From positions 21,347 through 51,866 of the forward strand of contig DEKO01000208.1 of assembly GCA_002353885.1 (NCBI GenBank): 30,520 nucleotides of DNA, given 5' to 3'. This document shows positions 27,941-30,520 of this stretch, in pieces (position 1 is the first letter of the stretch; every line of letters begins with the position of its first letter). The position numbers and the translations under genes are program-made. The notes under the pieces are model-generated. The model saw only the letters and a list, made by a program, of their open reading frames with translations. It did not search any database and was not told where the DNA came from. Source of the stretch: Porphyromonadaceae bacterium UBA2720 (GTDB lineage: Bacteria; Bacteroidota; Bacteroidia; Bacteroidales; Muribaculaceae).

Positions 27941-30520
27941 ATGAAAAAACCCATTAAACTACTACTGCTAGCCGCCCTGGCCTGGTCCGGTATAGCCATA
28001 GCGCAAGGGCAGGTGACGCTTCAGCGTGAAAAGGCTTCGGTTTCACTACTGGAGGCTAAAGAAGTTGTCGCACTTGATTACAAGCACAATCCTGGTGTGA
28101 AAGTCGATGTAACTCAATTTGTCGCACAACAGACCGATGCTGAATCAAATCCGGTACGAACTGCAATTGCTCCGCGTCATGCTGCATCCATCACGCCTGT
28201 TCCTTCTTCAGGGCGAGTGATAAGGGAACGAATTGAGATAGTCGCAGACGGAACTACTACAAGTGAGTTTTTCCCAATTCGAGGTTATGACTATGATGAC
28301 GTCAGAACATGTAGTCAGATGATCTATCCCAGTAATATGCTGACAAATTTTGTTGGCAAAAAAATAAAATCACTGACATTTTATGCACCAAATGGAATTC
28401 AATTCTATAATGGATCGCTTAAATTCACATTAGGCACATGTTCTGCCGGCTCCTTCCCTTCGAATCCGGGTTTGCAGTCATTTACTGGAACGACTGTCTC
28501 AGCAACAGTTGTGCCAGTGCGCTATGCAACTGAGCTGACCGTTAGTTTTAATACGCCCTTTACCTATAATGGAGGAAATCTGTTGATAGATGTCCAGGTG
28601 CCAACAAAAGGCAATTCTGGGCGAACCTATTTTGTTGGTATCAGCACAAGTCAATACGCATCGTTGTATGGAATTTATCAGAACAGTATTTTCGGTAGCG
28701 GTATGAATTATCAGCGAATTCAATTTCTTCCTAAAATGGGTGTCGGTGTCGAATACGAAGCAGAACTTCCTGTATCGGGTGACACAGATTTCTTCTCGCA
28801 GTTTGAGTACACTTGGCCCATCGATGTTGAAGAGTCGGCACGTCCAATGGAAAACAAGGCAACACTTGACAAGATTGCGACCGACCCCGACCAAATTATT
28901 GCTATGCTGCGTGAGGTGTATATGAACAAAGCGATTCCTGGTAACTGGAAGCGTGGATATGCAGAGTCTGGTGCTGATGACCCAGCTGCTTATGCAGATG
29001 TGGCTTATACTGGAGCTGGTTCGTTAGTGAAAAATGGCAATGATGTCATCTACTCTGATGCATACGGTTGGGACATCAAGGGTGATGTCGAATATGGTGG
29101 TGAGGTTGCTGTCACGGGTGGCAGCTACAAGTATTGGTATATGGATCCAGAACAATATAAACCCGATCAAGAAGGTTTGACATTGTTATTGCTTGAGATG
29201 AATGATACCTTTGATCCTGCAACAGTTACGATAGAATCTACTGGTGGCTACCCTCAACTTAAGGAATGTATAGGAAAAACCATCAAATCAGCGCGTGTTA
29301 TTACTCATGCCAAACGTACCGGTTCAGGATTAGATGCAGGAACTTTGTTCAAGATTGACTGTGACAAGATGAACAAGTTCTATCTGATTGCCAAAGGACA
29401 GTTACAATGGCTTAGAGTGCCATGGTATGACACTCAGCAAACAGGTGCGCTGAACTTCTATACAGGGCCATGTTATATTGATGGCTCAAATACATATGGT
29501 AGTTGGTATAATCAACAGACAGCAACTCATGATGAGTATATGGATCCAGCGCTTCACACTTACTTTATGTTGGGGCATATGTTTGAGCAATTCAGCCCTT
29601 CGATGGGTGACGATCCTACGACAAAGGGAGATCTTTATCAGGAACTTGTTAATATGGAGTCGTTTGGTGTTATCCATGATTGTCCCAATGTACCTTACGT
29701 TGAAAGAGGACATCATTTTATGATGTATGATGAAGACAGTCAAGCCGCTGACTGTCAGGATGTACGCGATATGATGTTCTTTGTACCAGACTATCGTATG
29801 ATGAATCACGATGAGCGAGGTGCCAACAGTAATAGCACAAATATAGGAATATTCCAAGACTTCTTCAGATACAACCCTGATCACCAGCCGACGATGGGTC
29901 TGTTTGTGATTCACCAGGATGAGATTCCTGTGGGAAGCAAGATTAGCAGCAACGAGGGCACGGTGACCGAGCCGGCCCAGCTCAAGGGCCTGTATAAGCA
30001 CCAGCTGAAGTGGTACAGTAACCTGGACGACTTCCTGCCCAGTGATGAGCAGTACTATGAGCTGTGGGAGCTGGTGGTCGACGAGTTCGGCAAGGAGAGC
30101 TATGTGCCCGTCTACTACCGCAACGCCAACGGCGAGTATCGGGTTGAGCAGAATGGCCAGGTGAGATGGGTGAGCGACACAACGAGTTTGAGCCAATATC
30201 TTGTGCCCATCGTGCTCAGCCGCAACTCGGCCGCTACGGTGACTGAGCCCGTCAATGGCAAGCAGGTGGCCAAGCTGCTCTATACCGACGTCTATGTTGA
30301 CATGATGGCTGGCAGCCAGACCAAGACCTACGTGGTGCGTGGCCGTGACTCGGAGAACTTCTTGTCGCTGCAGATGAGCAACCAGGAGGAGATTGTCATC
30401 CCTGGCCTTGACCCCAACGAGAAGGCCCGCCTGATTGGCGCCACCTACTATAGCCGCTACAACCCCGACAACGAGAAGAACTGCTACAGCAACAAGTTGG
30501 AGATGAAGAACAACGCCACG
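27941..30520 (+). CDS. Large secreted surface protein, 3' end outside the window
   Basis: From ATG 27941 the frame is open for 860 codons to the window edge. A signal peptide (about 1-22, KKPIKLLLLAALAWSGIAIAQ) is followed by a proline-containing linker. A beta-rich module lies at about 95-275 (MIYPSNMLTNFVGKKIKSLT, LTVSFNTPFTYNGGNLLIDV). The same kind of module is common in surface proteins of Prevotella-like bacteria. A second region (about 340-560) contains YTGAGSLVKNGNDVIYSDA and similar beta segments. I do not recognise an enzyme motif. Codon use is AT-rich up to about residue 650 and GC-rich afterwards, where the sequence (LKGLYKHQLKWYSNLDDFLP, PGLDPNEKARLIGATYYSRY) reads like a conserved Ig/FnIII-type surface module. 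The function is unknown. Confidence 0.8.
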   Translation, partial: MKKPIKLLLLAALAWSGIAIAQGQVTLQREKASVSLLEAKEVVALDYKHNPGVKVDVTQFVAQQTDAESNPVRTAIAPRHAASITPVPSSGRVIRERIEIVADGTTTSEFFPIRGYDYDDVRTCSQMIYPSNMLTNFVGKKIKSLTFYAPNGIQFYNGSLKFTLGTCSAGSFPSNPGLQSFTGTTVSATVVPVRYATELTVSFNTPFTYNGGNLLIDVQVPTKGNSGRTYFVGISTSQYASLYGIYQNSIFGSGMNYQRIQFLPKMGVGVEYEAELPVSGDTDFFSQFEYTWPIDVEESARPMENKATLDKIATDPDQIIAMLREVYMNKAIPGNWKRGYAESGADDPAAYADVAYTGAGSLVKNGNDVIYSDAYGWDIKGDVEYGGEVAVTGGSYKYWYMDPEQYKPDQEGLTLLLLEMNDTFDPATVTIESTGGYPQLKECIGKTIKSARVITHAKRTGSGLDAGTLFKIDCDKMNKFYLIAKGQLQWLRVPWYDTQQTGALNFYTGPCYIDGSNTYGSWYNQQTATHDEYMDPALHTYFMLGHMFEQFSPSMGDDPTTKGDLYQELVNMESFGVIHDCPNVPYVERGHHFMMYDEDSQAADCQDVRDMMFFVPDYRMMNHDERGANSNSTNIGIFQDFFRYNPDHQPTMGLFVIHQDEIPVGSKISSNEGTVTEPAQLKGLYKHQLKWYSNLDDFLPSDEQYYELWELVVDEFGKESYVPVYYRNANGEYRVEQNGQVRWVSDTTSLSQYLVPIVLSRNSAATVTEPVNGKQVAKLLYTDVYVDMMAGSQTKTYVVRGRDSENFLSLQMSNQEEIVIPGLDPNEKARLIGATYYSRYNPDNEKNCYSNKLEMKNNAT

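Noticed and set aside
29486..30196. Minus-strand open frame of 236 codons opposite the last large gene
   Set aside because: The plus-strand frame is open over the whole region, with a signal peptide and surface-type modules; the opposite frame has none.

Overview
The window looks like a chromosomal piece of a gut-type Bacteroidales bacterium (Muribaculaceae or Prevotella-like; inference). The signs are promoters of the Bacteroidetes -7 type (TAnnTTTG) upstream of many genes, secreted multi-domain proteins carrying a short sorting-like tail or dockerin-like repeats at the C-terminus, an NhaD antiporter, a VTC/DUF4956 pair, and GC-rich genes separated by AT-rich spacers. No rRNA, tRNA, CRISPR array, phage gene or transposase was recognised.

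Layout. 1-2256: the end of a broken plus-strand frame, a shared terminator, and a secreted protein with two cleaved-adhesin/choice-of-anchor-J modules, one of which sits inside an FnIII domain. 2257-6825: housekeeping genes, namely a class I aminotransferase, a YgjP-type zinc hydrolase, divergent nadK and pdxJ, and a C40 (NlpC/P60) cell-wall peptidase. 7150-13894: a cell-envelope block with an SGNH esterase-like protein overlapping an MBOAT O-acyltransferase, a small secreted dockerin protein, a VTC polyphosphate polymerase, a DUF4956 membrane protein, and a convergent GH3-type acyl-adenylating enzyme. 14111-17548: a large secreted M6 metalloprotease with FnIII and dockerin modules. 17772-21793: a HAD phosphatase, a membrane polyferredoxin that looks like a NapH-NapG fusion, and an aldo/keto reductase with a Tat signal, a lipobox and two Fe-S motifs. 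21890-24474: outer-membrane phospholipase A and NhaD. 24775-27255: a secreted protein with three OB-like modules and dockerin repeats. 27941-end: the first 860 codons of a large secreted protein, AT-rich for about 2 kb and then abruptly GC-rich.

The most unusual signal lies between the genes. At least five intergenic sites carry degenerate direct repeats with an exact 7-base period, almost all built on TAGnnnT or its complement. Two of them begin at the stop codon of the preceding gene. An eighth-note variant with an 8-base period lies at 4208-4292. A different heptamer (AGAARYR) has expanded inside the polyferredoxin gene, where it encodes a 7-residue repeat. These are accompanied by C-run palindromes, a REP-like palindrome, and nested inverted repeats.

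Functionally, the block 7150-13894 suggests surface O-acetylation and polyphosphate synthesis next to a secreted dockerin protein. In cellulosome-bearing Firmicutes, VTC and DUF4956 genes are known to lie near dockerin/CotH genes, so this neighbourhood is a candidate surface-assembly system. Three dockerin-like proteins occur within 17 kb, and no cohesin was recognised. All product calls come from motif reading by eye; no database search was run.
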